NCBI GenBank assembly: GCA_030620095.1
Contig: JAUTXW010002098.1
Location: 1 to 64,000, forward strand
Source: Kuschelorhynchus macadamiae
Lineage: Eukaryota > Arthropoda > Insecta > Coleoptera > Curculionidae
Direction: 5' to 3'
Length of the DNA stretch: 64,000 nucleotides
The notes beneath the pieces are model-generated. The model worked only from the letters and a program-made list of their open reading frames with translations. It made no database searches and was not told where the DNA came from. Position numbers and translations under genes: made by a program. Of the stretch, positions 1-11,470 are shown in pieces. The first letter of the stretch is position 1, and each line of letters begins with the position of its first letter.

Positions 1-29
1 GCCAGTATTGCCCAAGCTTTTAATTCGAG

Positions 30-1446
30 AGGCGATCATTATTTACGTTAGATGCTTCTTTATCAAGAATCAATATCAAATCATTAGAAAGCAATGACAG
101 TAGTTTTGATATTTTCCATCATATCATGTGAAGGGTATTGAAGGAAATAACTACCTTCTGAAGTCGAGATAGCTCAAAGCTGCAACAGTTAAATTACAAA
201 TACTTTTAAATCATACAATACTAGAATTACAAAGTAAAAGTGAGAAGACGTAAGTGTGCAATGGGATCAGAATTAACTTTAATATCAAAGTGATGCGATG
301 GTTCATCTATTATATATAAGCAACATTGAGGAAGAAAATGCCTGATTTTAGCATGTTTTTAACATCTTTGGTTCCTCTTTGCTTACATGAGAAAGGAGAC
401 AGGTCATTAGTTTATTGGAAAAATCCAAGACCTTCTTCAACAAGATATTGTTGGCCTATTAGGTTTGAATTTATAAAGGAAACTCCTGAAAGTACTACAA
501 GGGAAATATCAGAATGAAAATGATGGAAAATAGAAACTCAGTAGACATCAACTACATGTTATGCAAATCATAAAATACACCACGAACTTTTGTTTACCAT
601 GATTGATGGCAAAATTTCAAACACAGTAAGTAACACTTCATCTATGGTTTGTAATATATGCCAAGCGAAGCCATCTGAAATGAACAAATTATTGTTACTA
701 AAAACTAAACCTAAAAATATTCAGGTTTTAAACTGGGGAATGTCACCTTTACATGCTCGAATAAAGTTTATGGAGTGTCTTCTTCATATAGCCTATAATA
801 AATCATTTCAACAATGGAGGACAAACGCGGATACGAAAAAACAAGAGAAGAAACAAAAAAGGGGATTCAAGATGAATTTTGGTGAAGGATCGGTTTAAAA
901 ATCGATGTAGTGAAACAGGGCATGGGTACGACTAACGACGGAAATACGTCAAGAAGGTTTTTTAGTGATCCTAGTCTTACTGCAGATATAACAGGAGTAA
1001 ATGAACATTTGATTCGTCGATTTACAGTGATTTTGCAAGCTATTAACTCTGGTGTGCATATTGATCCAGACAAATTTGGTAAATATTGCCAGGAGACAGC
1101 GAATTTGTATGTGGAACTGTATGGGTGGTATTACATGCCAGTCACGGTCCATAAAATATTAACACACGGAGAAGAAATTATAGCAGCTGCAGTACTCCCC
1201 ATAGGGATGCTAACAGAGGAAGCACAAGAAGCGCAAAATAAAGATTATCGCGATTATCGCCAAAATCATTCTAGAAAATGTTCACGTGTCCAAACAAATA
1301 CAGATGTCATGAACTTTCTCTTAGCTTCTTCTGGTCCGTATTTGTCAGGACTAAGGGCAGAACCTATAACAAAAGAAGAAACTAATAAGAAACTAAACCA
1401 TGAACTGTGGGATGAGGTGAAATCTTTATTTTATGGAAATATTTAA
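30..1446 (+). pseudogene. Degenerate Transib (RAG1-like) transposase, copy 1
   Basis: Transib transposases cut and paste DNA and share a core with vertebrate RAG1. Pieces follow the order of the intact gene at 8876-11238: N-side block from about 30; LTLISK then a stop then CDGSS around 270-310 (first catalytic Asp region); VYWKNPRPSSTRYC at about 410-450; SSMVCNICQAKPSEM at 640-690 (zinc pair CxxC); HARIKFMECLLHIAYN at 754-800; TTNDGNTSRRFF at 928-965; HKILTHG at 1150 (zinc HxxxxH); LTEEAQEAQNK at 1209 (catalytic Glu). The last 178 codons (910-1446) are open. Frameshifts and stops disrupt the first 900 bases. No intron is apparent where the intact copy has introns 3 and 4. Divergence from that copy is large, so it is another family. 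The 5' end lies outside the window. Confidence 0.85.
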
Positions 1447-2149
1447 TTACTTTATATTCATTTAATTTTTTTTAAATTTGGTAATAAGTTACTTTTCAAT
1501 TATTATTAAACAAAAGTATTATTTTGTTTCGTTTTAATAGTCTTTAAAAAATTGTTTTACAGTGATGTTATTATGCATTAGATTATAAGATCCTAATTTA
1601 TTGTTGATGATGTTCTCTTAAAAAATTATATTTAATTTGTTCTAACATACATAGGCAATATCATTTTTTTTGTTACTTTTTAGTTTTGAATCTATAGCTT
1701 CTTTAGGTAAATGGCAAATTAGATGTTCCTATATGCTACTGTTGTTTTTTACGAAAGCGATTATCAATAAATTTAATGTTATGTTCATGGCGACTTTAAT
1801 TCATTTCAATGTTGATTTTCCAGTGGTATTTATACTCTTTATTTTTAACAGGGCTTAATAAATACTGATCAGCTGTAAAACTATACATTTATTTCAAATA
1901 CCATTTTGATCTTTTCAGATATAATCTCATATTCAGCCTACCATATAAAGCAAAATAGTCCATCTATCAAAATTTGACAGTTACAAACAAATTAAAAGTT
2001 TTTCAATACATCCAAAATAAAGTACTTACACCTCTTATTATGTGCACCAAATATCATTCAAATATCATTTATCATTTGGAAATTATTAAATTATTTCCGT
2101 ATTACCATATACCCTGAACCACTGTGGGGCATGTCTTGGAAATAAAACC
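1447..2149. other. AT-rich stretch, no gene; possible Transib right end
   Basis: No coding potential seen. CACTGTG at 2120-2126 is the inverse complement of the CACAGTG end of the complete Transib in this window, and could close the degenerate copy 680 bases after its stop. The internal block that both ends of the complete element share is not present, so this is only a candidate. Confidence 0.3.
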
Positions 2150-3060
2150 ATTACACGGGACTCAGGAATTTTGAAAGTAATATATTACGTATTTACAAAA
2201 ATATACTACTATTTGATTTCTCAACGTGGGCAAACGGATGTCATATACACTGATTTTTCCAAACGTTTGATCGGCTTGACCATACTATTCTGTTGCAAAA
2301 ACTACAAAATTTTGGTTTTTCAGACAATATGTTTTTTTACTTCTTATTTGCAGAACAGAAAGCAATTTGTGGCTTATGGTGGTGCCAGGTTGAGCGATTA
2401 TTTGGCAACTTCAGGAGTTTCCCAAGGATCTACACTTGGACCGCTCTTGCGTTTACGCTATTTATAAATGATACTGTTGACAGTCTCTCGGTCCACTGTC
2501 TGCTTTATGCTGACGATCGAATATATCCACTGAAAATGATTGGATTGAACTACAACGAAATCTAGACATTTTGTATGAGTGATGTATTGTGAATCGTCTG
2601 AATTTAAATGTGTCTAATGGTAATGTTATGAGAGTTACAACAAAAAATACCTCAGTTAACTTTAACTATGTCATCAATGGGATTACTTTTACCCGTCAAA
2701 CAGGAATATGCGTCAATAGTTTGGTGTTCTTTTTATAAAGTTCATATTGACTGTATTGAGTCTCAGAGAAAGTTTGTCAACGCATTGTGGTTTAGAGCTG
2801 GTAGAGCTTATGCCATTATAGGTTTTTCTCATGATCAATTGCTGCGAAGGTTTTCGCCTATCACTTTGGACAAGAGACGCTTGCGTTTTTCTCAGCTATT
2901 TCTGGATAAACTCATACATAATACTATTATTTCTGAAGAATTATTGTCAAAGTTAAATTTTCGTGTTCCTACTTTAAACTTTCGTAGCTCTGATATCTTT
3001 ATCTACCCCCTTATATTTAATGGTAGCTTAGGCGCGATCAAACTACCTTTTTACCACTAG
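2150..3060 (+). pseudogene. Non-LTR retrotransposon (Jockey-like) reverse transcriptase fragment
   Basis: Reverse transcriptase remnant. Seen: IYTDFSK with the first active-site Asp region near 2240, then SYLQNRKQFVAYGG at about 2343, SGVSQGSTLGPLL at about 2413, FINDTVDSL, and the catalytic LYADD with YADD at 2505-2516. After a break, LNLNVS at about 2600 and a 130-codon open segment (2668-3060) resemble the C-terminal connection domain of Jockey/CR1-type LINEs (EYASIVW, IESQRKFVNAL, RRLRFSQLFL). At least two frameshifts separate the blocks. The endonuclease and ORF1 are missing, so this is a 5'-truncated copy. The exact clade is uncertain. Confidence 0.8.
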
Positions 3061-3251
3061 CTTCTTATTATTCTTTTTATATTTTCTTTTTTTTTTGTAT
3101 CTGTTTACTGTCTATCTTTATGAATTAAATTAAATATTTGATATTGATTTATAGGTATTTTAATTCATGTATTTATACTGTGTTGTACTTGTTTTGCAAC
3201 TGGGATATAGTCCTGTAAGATAGTGTATATATAAATAAAAATAAAATAAAA
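3061..3251 (+). other. Probable 3' UTR and A-rich tail of the preceding LINE
   Basis: Follows the LINE reading frame and ends in an A-rich run (ATAAATAAAAATAAAATAAA at about 3228-3250), the usual way such elements terminate. Inferred from position and composition only. Confidence 0.35.
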
Positions 3252-3603
3252 TTTACGTGTTTTGCGTTCTTTCTCGAGTCTTGGCTGGAGGGCAAATGTT
3301 CCTTGTTCCTTGGGTATGCCACTGGTATTTCCTGTAGTAGGGATCCATCGAGAGATTTCCGCGTGGCTCGGCTCGAATAATTAATAACGTGAAAAACTTC
3401 ATAAACATTTTTTCTACTATGATTTTTAACAAAATACATAAATAATGCTAAGTGGGCAGATTTACTGACTAACCAGACAGTCATTGCAAACTTCTAATTT
3501 TCGTGATGACGACTCAGAATTCAGAGACTGTTGAAATAGAAAGACGGTAAATGAATGTTTGAGCTATTATATTGATGAGAATATTTCAATCGGCAGGCCG
3601 TTA
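3252..3603. other. Unassigned stretch
   Basis: No recognisable gene. A 103-codon open frame on the minus strand spans 3173-3484, but it matches nothing I know and runs through the A-rich tail, so I do not call it a gene. Confidence 0.4.
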
Positions 3604-3605
3604 TA

Positions 3606-4890
3606 CAGGGTATCCGGAAATACCGTTTGAATAATTTCGAGTGTAACTACAGCAGAAAACATGAAAAACTTTAAACGAACCTAGATCCGGAAATTCATAG
3701 TTTTCAAGATACCGGATGTAAAACTTTTTTTAAAAAATCAGCTTTTAAAAAATATCCTAAATATCCTTTAGCCGATACTGTTGAAATTTAGCAGTGTTGT
3801 TTGTCCTAATTAGATTAAAATTATTAAGTCCAGTGGTATCCCGGTGGACACTTTACCGAATATTATTGACAAACAAATGTGCGTCACTGACTTTTTTTTA
3901 TTTTATATTGTTTTCGCATTACTAAACAAATAAAAATGCAACATTTTTGTCTCTTGAATCATTTTCGAGAAAAAAAATATAAACCAATTTATTAAGGGTC
4001 TTTGGGCAACAAATCATAGAAATTGTTGATGTATATTTTTCCTTCTATTTTTGTGTGATCCAAAGACATGCATTAAAATGGTCCAGCGAGCAAAATGTAG
4101 ATATTTGATTAAAAACACGATAGGAGGCTTATAGTGGTACTAGTTCAAAAAATTCTTGAATATTAGGAAATAAAAAAAATACGTTTTAATAAAAATGAAA
4201 AAAAGTTCCAATAAATGTTCGAATTTATCTCAATACAGTTCTCTAAACACCGCCTAATTGATTGCTCGAAAACTCTCGAGAAAACCCCTTGTTTATTCCA
4301 TATTTCTTGGCAATAATTTATAACCTCGTTGTTGTAGGTTGTCAATAATGTCAAAATCCGGCGAACGGAGTGGGTATGCAATGGACCCACCCTGCCCGAT
4401 CAATGGGCGCACCCTGCCGATCCATTAGCTTAGATAAGTTGCATTTAAATACTCTCGAACTAACGCACTAAAATGGGCCGGAATACTATTGTGCATCAAA
4501 AATACTTCTGCTCCTAATCCGAAAGATACCTCTTCCAGCAAAACCAGCAAAATATTTATCAAAAAATTTAAATATGCTGACCCTTTTAAACGCTGAGGCA
4601 TAACATACGGTCCTATTAGTCTATCTTCCATATCTGCTCAAAGGTTAATGGAAAACTTTTCTTGAAATCGACTTTCAGAAATCTCATGGGTATTTTAACC
4701 CCCACATGGTTATGGGAATTAATAACGCCGTGGCGCGTAAATCCTGCTTCCTCTTCAAACAACACTTTTAGTTCTAAGTCAAAGTCTTCAGGCTTCATGG
4801 CTGAAACTCTTTGTTAATAATATGGATACAGGAGTTGTTCCCGCAAAATTTCCCATACAGAGCTTTTAGGAATAATTTCTTGTAAAGAAA
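3606..4890 (-). mobile_element. Truncated Tc1/mariner element A
   Basis: One end is present: TA at 3604-3605 followed by CAGGGTATCCGG, the type of terminus used by most mariners in this window. A partial inverse repeat (CCGGATGTA) lies near 3711. The transposase remnant reads on the minus strand toward this end. The opposite end is missing; homology stops where Penelope sequence begins near 4890, so the element was probably cut by that insertion or by deletion. Confidence 0.65.
4163..4798 (-). pseudogene. Mariner transposase remnant (element A)
   Basis: Broken middle and C-terminal part of a mariner-type transposase. VLFEEEAGFTRHGVIN (around 4740-4790) corresponds to the block with the first catalytic acid (usually TDEA). 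RLIGPYVMPQ follows at about 4620. MHNSIPAHF near 4490 replaces the usual QHDGAPAHF, so the second catalytic Asp is lost. YLNATYLS precedes a damaged RSPDF block near 4370. At least four frame changes occur. The closest relative here is the transposase of element I (57815-58876), from the order RDGINNLHN, LIGPF, HDGASAH, SPDLNPLD. Confidence 0.7.
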
Positions 4891-4892
4891 TT

Positions 4893-5300
4893 CTTCTGGT
4901 GCTGATGCTAGAACCTTGTAAAGGAAACCAAGGTTCTTGCATCGGTTCCAGGATTCCAAAAATTAGAAAACCTATTGAAATATTTAAACTTGCAAAAAAT
5001 TTCAATAGAGATACGAGTTACAATCTACATCGCACATGGAAACCGATCTTAACTCAGGGTCACGGTTCGGCGAGCACGAGTAGGGTATAAAAACATGCGT
5101 GAATATCTTCGTGCTTATTCACTGTTCAGATCTCGTGGAGTAAAGATCCCTAAAGATAGCTCGTGCAATTGAAGCCGGAACGTCGAATAACAATTCCAAT
5201 TTCACACGGTTTAATCCCAAGAACCATGCTTTCTTAATTAACCATAGCCGTGAAAGCTTCTGTTCTATGTTAGCTAACCTCTATGGGGAGGAAAAATGCC
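4893..5300 (+). mobile_element. 3' end and terminal repeat of a Penelope-like element (upstream copy)
   Basis: Begins with the last codons of a Penelope reading frame (about 4893-5090): NQGSCIGS, IPKIRKPIEIFK, NRDTSYNLHRTWKPI, GHGSAST, then a stop. The same ending occurs at 7336-7410 and 34190-34365. A short non-coding stretch with a hammerhead-like motif follows, then an AT-rich (ATA)n junction at 5305-5325, after which a new Penelope frame starts. The order end-of-one-copy then start-of-next is the known Penelope pseudo-LTR arrangement. Confidence 0.7.
5148..5187 (+). ncRNA. Degenerate hammerhead-ribozyme-like motif of a Penelope element
   Basis: CCCTAAAGATAGCTCG, a short loop (TGCAAT), then TGAAGCCGGAACGTC. 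The aligned motif at 34423-34462 has CTGAAGA and GCGAAAC, matching the CUGANGA and GAAA boxes of a hammerhead. Penelope terminal repeats are known to carry hammerhead motifs. In this copy the CUGA box reads CTAA and the second box GGAAC, so it is probably dead. Confidence 0.4.
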
Positions 5301-7430
5301 AATATAATAATAATAATATAATCTCCGGAACAGCAAGAGGAAGTTACTCTGCCAGTTGGCCTTTCTCCTTAGACACAGAGATGAGGATGTAGTACCGAAA
5401 TCACTGCAGGTTAGAAATCAAATTACTATCAATCAATCAAAACTACTAGAAATTCATTTGAAATTAGCTTCTAGAATAGAAAGAAACGTATTTACAACTT
5501 TAGACAACATCACTCAAAAAAATCAATCAAGAAGTTACACTTAAGCAACAAAAGAAGTTTGAAGCCCTTCTGATCAGAAAAATCCAATGAAACCTCCTCA
5601 GAATACAATACTCAACTTGTCATCGAACCCGTTAACCGAAGCAGAACATTTCGTATATTTCAAAGGCCAAGATTTCGCAATAGCACCGAATAGCGTTCTC
5701 CTAGAAGACTTAGTATCATCTGTTGAAGCAGCAATCAGAAGATTACTAGTGGAACAAGCCGATGAAGTCAGGATGAGGTCGAAGATTACTAGTGGAACAA
5801 GCCGATGAATGAGACAGCAAAGATCCTTTAAAATTCAAAACCACCGAAGTTGAATCTCTCCGCAGCCGAAGAAACAGCAATGAAGACCATAAATGAAGCT
5901 GCAAACATTCTGGTACTTCGAGCAGAGAAAGGCAACGCCACAGTTGTCATGGACAGAACGGAATACGTGGAAAAGGTAACTCAACTCTTGACAACACTTA
6001 AAAGGTTATGCAGGCAGACCCTACATTCGAGTAGAAAGTCGTATCACCAATCTGATTAACGCATCCAGTCATCTACCAGCGCAGAGGAAATCATTAAAAG
6101 CAAGCAGCTCCAGGATTCTCAGGTTCTACGGTCTTCCAAAGAAACACAAAAAGAATGTACCACTTTGAACAATCGTCATTGCAATAGACTCGCCCACCTA
6201 GAAACTAGTTAAATATATTTCAAATTTTCTTAATCCATTTACTGGAAAAACAAATTCTTTTATCAAAAACTCTGCACATTTCGCGGAAAAACTTAAGGCA
6301 ATCCAATCGGATCCCGAAGATGTTTTGGTCAGCTTCGATATAGAATCACTATACACGAATGTTCCAATCAACGACTCAATTTCCATTATATTGGATCATA
6401 ATAATCTTTATAGATCTAGTGGAAGCTTGTCTTACTTCTACTTATTTCAATTTTCAAGAAACTTTTTATAACCAAACTTCAGGGGCAGCTATGGGATCTT
6501 CTCTATCACCTGTGATAGCAAATATCTTTATAGAAGCCTTTTAAGATATTGCTCCACTAAAACCAACACACTGGTTCAGATGTGTAGATGACACTTTTGT
6601 TGTTTGGCCTCATGGACAAGATAATTTCCTCATATTTCTGGACCACCTTAGTCAACAACATCATAATATTAAGTTCGCAATGAAAATTGAATCCAACGGA
6701 ACGATTCCCTTTCTCGATGTATGTGTTCAAAGCAAGGAAAATGGTACATTAGGACATTCTGTGTATAGAAAACCGATGCATACAAATAGATACTTAAATG
6801 CAAATTCTCATCACCATGCAGCACAAAAGAAATTGGTTATTAACTCACTAGTATTCAGAGCTATTTCGGTTTCTGATCAAGATTCTCTTCTTGAAAAGAT
6901 CGAAACTGTCCGAAGCTCATAAAGGAAATGGCTATTGTACTGAAGATATTACGCGTTTAATTAAAAGATATAGTAATCCAACTCGGCCAAAGGAGAATTA
7001 TAAGGAGCCACCATTAGGTAATGTTTTTCTTCCTTACATATATGGCACTACAGACAAAATATGGCGATTACTTCGGCGGTCCAATATATGTACAATCTTC
7101 AATACACATAAGAAGATTAGATAATGCTTGCGATCCCCGAAAGATATTGTACCTTTCCAAACAGAAGGGATATATAAAATTCCTTGCTCCCATAGAGAAG
7201 TGTATGTGGGAGAAACAGGACGCTCAATATCAACTAGACTTAGGGAACATGAGTGATGTATTAAAAAGAAACAAATTGTTCAATCTGCTGTAGCTGAACA
7301 CCAGCATACCACTGGCCATATTGTAAATGTAAAGGGAACCAAGGTTCTAGCATCGGTTTTAGGATTTTATAAACGAAAAATTAGAGAATCTGAATTGAAA
7401 TATTTAAACGTACAAAAAATTGTATTTTGT
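5301..7430 (+). pseudogene. Penelope-like element 1: reverse transcriptase plus GIY-YIG endonuclease, broken
   Basis: Ordered Penelope blocks in shifting frames: LSSNPLTEAE at 5614; AEKGNATVVMDRTEY at 5925; RFYGLPKKHKK at 6121; SFDIESLYTNVPIND at 6332 (first RT Asp); GAAMGSSLSPVIANIF at 6484; WFRCVDDTFVVWPHG at 6572 (catalytic VDD); GTIPFLDVCV at 6698; LGHSVYRKPMHTNRYLNA at 6750; then a C-terminal GIY-YIG nuclease at about 7165-7260 (GYIKF, PIEKCMWEKQD in one frame, VYVGETGRSIS in the next) and the family ending to about 7410. Penelope elements reverse-transcribe their RNA at a nicked target using this nuclease. Many frameshifts and stops make it inactive. Confidence 0.88.
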
Positions 7431-7847
7431 TTCGCCATGTTGAATATATACAAAAACACTTTATCTTTATATCGCATCTAGTTTTGTGCAATTTTTGAAA
7501 TCGGTTGAATAATAAAGTTTTTCACACTGATTTTTTAAGCAATTTATTATATATTAGCCGAATTTTTATTTCGCTATCTTGAATTTGTACCAAAATTTTA
7601 CCAGTTCATCTGTATGTACATCACACATAATTCTTGCACAAAAGTTGTAATAACCAAAATGTTACCAGTTTATTCCCATGGTAGACCTGAATTTTGTATA
7701 CAATATGTGGTAAATTGAATAAGTAGTCTTTTAGTAATAATTTTGATAACTATTTATTACGCCACCATTTTTAACATTTAACATGCCATTTTTATGACAT
7801 TAAATTTTAGCTATGCCACGAAGAGATAGACAAACCGTTCTACAGAC
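7431..7847 (-). repeat. Dispersed repeat R1, left part, interrupted by Transib
   Basis: Reverse-orientation version of the repeat at 14608-16640: TTACCAGTT, ACCAAAATTTTACCAG and CTTGCACAAAAG match the inverse complement of its ACTGGTAAAATTTTGGT module. It ends in a degenerate GACAGACCGACA tract at the Transib insertion point and continues at 12978-13084, so the two parts were contiguous before the insertion. Confidence 0.65.
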
Positions 7848-7852
7848 CGACA
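7848..7852. repeat. Target site duplication CGACA, left of Transib
   Basis: CGACA directly abuts the left terminus CACAGTGG and recurs at 12978-12982 after the right terminus. Transib elements are known to make 5-bp, GC-rich target duplications. Host repeat R1 can be read continuously across the site once one copy is removed. Confidence 0.9.
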
Positions 7853-7890
7853 CACAGTGGATCGAAGCATAGGGACCAGCGGGACATTGG
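7853..7890 (+). repeat. Transib left terminal inverted repeat (38 bp)
   Basis: Positions 1-13 are CACAGTGGATCGA and positions 29-38 are GGGACATTGG. The 15 bases between differ from the right end. The first seven bases equal the V(D)J recombination signal heptamer CACAGTG. The second block lies about where the nonamer of a 23-spacer signal would be, although its sequence is not nonamer-like. Confidence 0.92.
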
Positions 7891-8875
7891 TAATATGTTT
7901 TTTTCTACTCGTTCGATTTTGATGATTTTGTACTTTCTAGGCAGCTGACGCCTTCACTTTTAAAATTTAGTCATTAAATATGACATTTTGCGAAAATTCA
8001 AGATGGCGGACATCATATAAATTAATTTCGGTGTAAAGTACATTGACTGGGTATATATTATATGGAGTTCTGGGTCTTAGTAGATTTTTCTTTTCCTATT
8101 TTTTTTTATACGTTGCTTTTATTGACCTGAGTATCACTAAAAAGGATGTGCGATTTTAATAACTCTACTGGGTGTCTTTAAAAACCATGCCAAAATTGGT
8201 ATTGTATAAAAAATGATTTTAAAAAATATTGTTTATATTTTTTTTAGAAATTATAGAACGTGAAGATTCAATTCAGCAATGTATACAAACTTAAAAAAAA
8301 ACTTGTTATACAGGGTGGTTTTATTACCCATCATGACCATTTTTACATAGTTATTTTACCTTTTTGATACTACATACCTGTTACTGCTGTAGTTAGAATT
8401 TATATTATTAAACTATTAATATATAGAAACGTTGCAAATTAAAGGTCCAAAAATATATACAGAGTGTCCCAAATTATGCCTCCAGTACAACCAAATTAAA
8501 ATAAAATAATTATAGACAACTATATTTACCTTTAACATTGAGAACATCTCAAAATATATTAATAATAAAAAAATCAGGATAACTAAAACACGATTGATGT
8601 ATGATTAAAGATATGAAAAATCAAATAAAAAAAATTAAGTCTTACAAAGGATAATATGAAATCTTACCTTTTTTGCTATGGTTATTTTAAAAAAATGTCT
8701 ATAAGTATGGGAAATACAATTTTTTGATCCATGAACCATTTACACAGAAGTCATACACTTCACACTAAAGTTATCGCATAACTATACATTTTCTCGTTCT
8801 CCATAAACAATATCTAACTGATCATATACTGGGAAACATTCTAATGCTTAAAATTTTTAATTAACTAAAAAGTCT

Positions 8876-11238
8876 CTACAATAACAAAGATTTGGCTTTT
8901 TCGGTTAACTCAGAATTAACCTTCTTTGTGGAAAAATTTAAAGATATTCTCAGGTTTGATATATATGGATCAGAGGTTAGAAGAAGGTTATGTAGAATAT
9001 CCTCGTTTGTAAACATTCTATTACTTTTTCTAGATTTTGTTTCTCTATAATTACGGAAATGTTTATTTCGTGCCTCTGCAGCTTCTTCTGAGAGGTAGCC
9101 AATAGGAAGTTGAAAATTTTTAATTATTGATGAGCCATGTACTAAAATTTTATGTAGAGATGCAGGCATATGATACCATCCATAACGATCTACATATAAT
9201 TTTGCCATTATTTTTGCATGAGTATGGAATTTTTCGGCATCAATCTCCTCTCCCGCTGCTAAGACTTGGAGTACTATATAAATATTCTCTATCAGTCTCT
9301 GATCAATCCCTGTTATTTCAGCTGTTTTTTCGAAATTTTGAAAAAATCTTCTGGCAGTATTGCCATCGTTAGATGTTCCATGGCCTTGTCTTACGAAATC
9401 AACATTTAGTCCCATTTCATTTCTGAATCTAAAACCAGGGAGATTTGTTTTATTATAGAAAAATATTCCTTGATAATAATAGGTTTATTTTAATGGAATA
9501 TTCTGGAAAATGTCCTAGCTAAGGATATTTTGCATAGACTACCCACCTCTGTTGAATTTCTTGCTTTTTATTTTCTTTCAGTTGCTTATCTTCAACACTG
9601 CGTGCAGACCACTTTTTAAATTCCAAATTATAGGATATGTGCAATAAACATTCCATCGACCTTATCCAGGAATGTAAATTGGAGATTCCCAGATTATAAT
9701 TTTCTTCATTTGGTGTCTTTTTTTCGATTACCTAAAAAAGTTTTAAAATATTCCTGTGGTTAATGGTTCTAGTAGTTATAGGACTCACAAATACGTTACT
9801 TTTTTATACCTACCTCCAATTGATTCATTTCTGTGGGCTTGGCTCCACAAATATAACACACCATTGATGATGTTGTATCTGCCAAACAGGAACAAATTTT
9901 TCCGTCATGCATGGTTGTAAATATAATATGGTTTGTTATAATATCCCCGGAAATATGAGTTTCTTCAAGTAGGGAAATTTCATTTTTCAATGACTCCCAG
10001 CATTCGGATATTACCTATAAATGATTTCATACTGATACATTGTATATTCATATTTATAAAAGAATAATATGAGAAACAAGCTACAACCAAAGCGTAAGTT
10101 ATAATTACCTCCTTGGACTCTTTAATAAATTGAAAATTTAAAGGCCTGCAAAAGAAAGTTGAAGATGGCTTAGGATTCTCCCATACTATCCTTGTATGGT
10201 CATCGGTGTGCACTAGTTTTATTGGCACATATGCAGCCATAAATATGCTGGAGTCATCAAAATCGGTTTTTTGCTTATATTCGCTTTGGCCTGAAGCGCC
10301 ATCAAAACCACATTTGCCGAACAAAGTTAGCTTTGAACCTGGATCACAATGGCTAAATGCTAAAATTCTGGACACGGTATGATCCAGTAAGCCTTGTAAA
10401 GTTATCCTGGCAAACCGATCCGTGATCATAATTGTCTGTTTAGAGGGATAACATTCTTGTTTAGCTACTTGAATTTGGTAATATGATGGATATAGCTGAC
10501 AATTTTTTTTAATGGCTGCTTTCTTTTGATTTATATACTGGTGTTTAGAAAGGTTTAAAGAAACAAAAAGGGCTAAAGCTTCATCTCTTGAATAAAAATG
10601 ATGATATTTTTCCATATCGTTGCAAAAATTCAAAACGTTTTTAACTTGATTTGGATTTTCTTTTAAAAATTTTAAAATCTTGTTGATATCTTGATTATCT
10701 AAAAAATATTGTATTAGTATTTTTTCTAATGAAATAGTTTATTATTATTATTATTATTATTATTATAATTATTATTATTATTATTAAACATTAATTTTTT
10801 CTCTGTTTGTCTTTGTAATAATAGAATACCTTGACTCATGTTTGAAGCCATAGCAAAACTTAGCTCTTGAATATTTTCTTTCCTGAGTTCTCTTGTTCGT
10901 CTCATTTTTTGTTTTGTTGACAAGTCCTCAAATGGTTTACGCAGTTGCCTTTCTTTAGGGCGAACAGTCATAAATCCTGGCCAATTAAATTGGCGAGCCA
11001 ACCAAGATTGATTTATGCGTAAAAAACGTTCTTCTGTTCTATTAGATTTTTTCCATTTGCTAGATAGTGTTGAACAGTACTTTCGCAATATTTTCGATAT
11101 TACGTATTTTTCATCTTCGGTGTAGTCCACGTTTCTCATTTGCAATATATCACCCAGTAATCTCTTATGATCCTCAAAAGGAATGCTGTTGGTCTTCAAA
11201 TAATTGAAAAGTTCTTCGTTTGAATTTAGTTCAGCCAT
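8876..11238 (-). CDS. Transib transposase (RAG1-like), 5 exons, 645 codons, open throughout
   Basis: Exons by GT-AG inspection: 11238-10830, 10698-10109, 10014-9814, 9731-9547, 9428-8876. Their 1,938 nt keep one frame. The start is the first ATG after an in-frame TAA in the leader. Residues by my count: KPFEDLSTKQKMRR in exon 1 (N-side block of Transib); D269 in KCGFDGASGQ (RAG1 D600 region); ENPKPSSTFFCRPL about 310-323; zinc pair C386/C389 in MVCYICGAK; NDGNTARRFF about 482; zinc pair H554/H559 in LHKILVHG; E580 in LSEEAAEARNK, aligning with RAG1 E962 (ASEGNESGNK). I could not assign the second catalytic acid. It acts in the nucleus on the 38-bp ends. An expanded ATT repeat lies in intron 1, not in the protein. 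Lengths of Transib proteins are similar. The splice sites are untested. Confidence 0.9.
10740..10788. repeat. ATT microsatellite in Transib intron 1
   Basis: Two runs of ATT interrupted by ATA. If intron 1 (10829-10699) is not removed, it would read as polyasparagine on the minus strand followed by a stop. The donor AAG|GTATTC upstream and the acceptor TTTTTTAG|AT downstream restore the frame and the conserved order SNMSQ-DNQD. Confidence 0.75.
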
Positions 11239-11439
11239 TTTATTTGGGATTATGCGCCAGCTTTAAACAACTTTTATTTTCAGTCGCTTAATCCGAAAAA
11301 AAAAATAAAACTTACAAAAAAGTCAATGACGTATATATATTTTTAAATAAATAGAAATGAATACTTTTTTTAATAAACAAACGATTATTAAACAATCTTT
11401 CACAGCATTTAGTCAATTTTTTAAAATTAAAAAAGCTAA

Positions 11440-11470
11440 GTGCCTTCGGTGGGATTCGAACCCATATTTA
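11440..11470 (-). other. tRNA-like T-arm / B-box fragment
   Basis: On the minus strand GGGTTCGAATCCC (11451-11463) matches the RNA polymerase III B box and forms a tRNA T-stem-loop. No convincing A box or full cloverleaf precedes it, so it may be the relic of a tRNA-derived SINE in the Transib leader rather than a tRNA gene. Confidence 0.35.

Noticed and set aside
2120..2126. CACTGTG as the definite right end of the degenerate Transib.
   Set aside because: Only the heptamer matches; the second conserved block and a target duplication are missing, so it is kept only as a low-confidence candidate.
3173..3484. 103-codon minus-strand frame as a gene.
   Set aside because: No similarity recognised, and it overlaps a LINE A-rich tail.
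10726..10830. Polyasparagine tract at the end of the first Transib reading frame, as a low-complexity protein domain.
   Set aside because: It is an ATT microsatellite lying after a good splice donor, and removing the intron restores the conserved order of the family.
8876..11238. A host RAG1 or domesticated RAG-like gene.
   Set aside because: The gene lies between inverted CACAGTG ends with a 5-bp target duplication, and the protein resembles Transib motifs throughout; it is a transposon gene.
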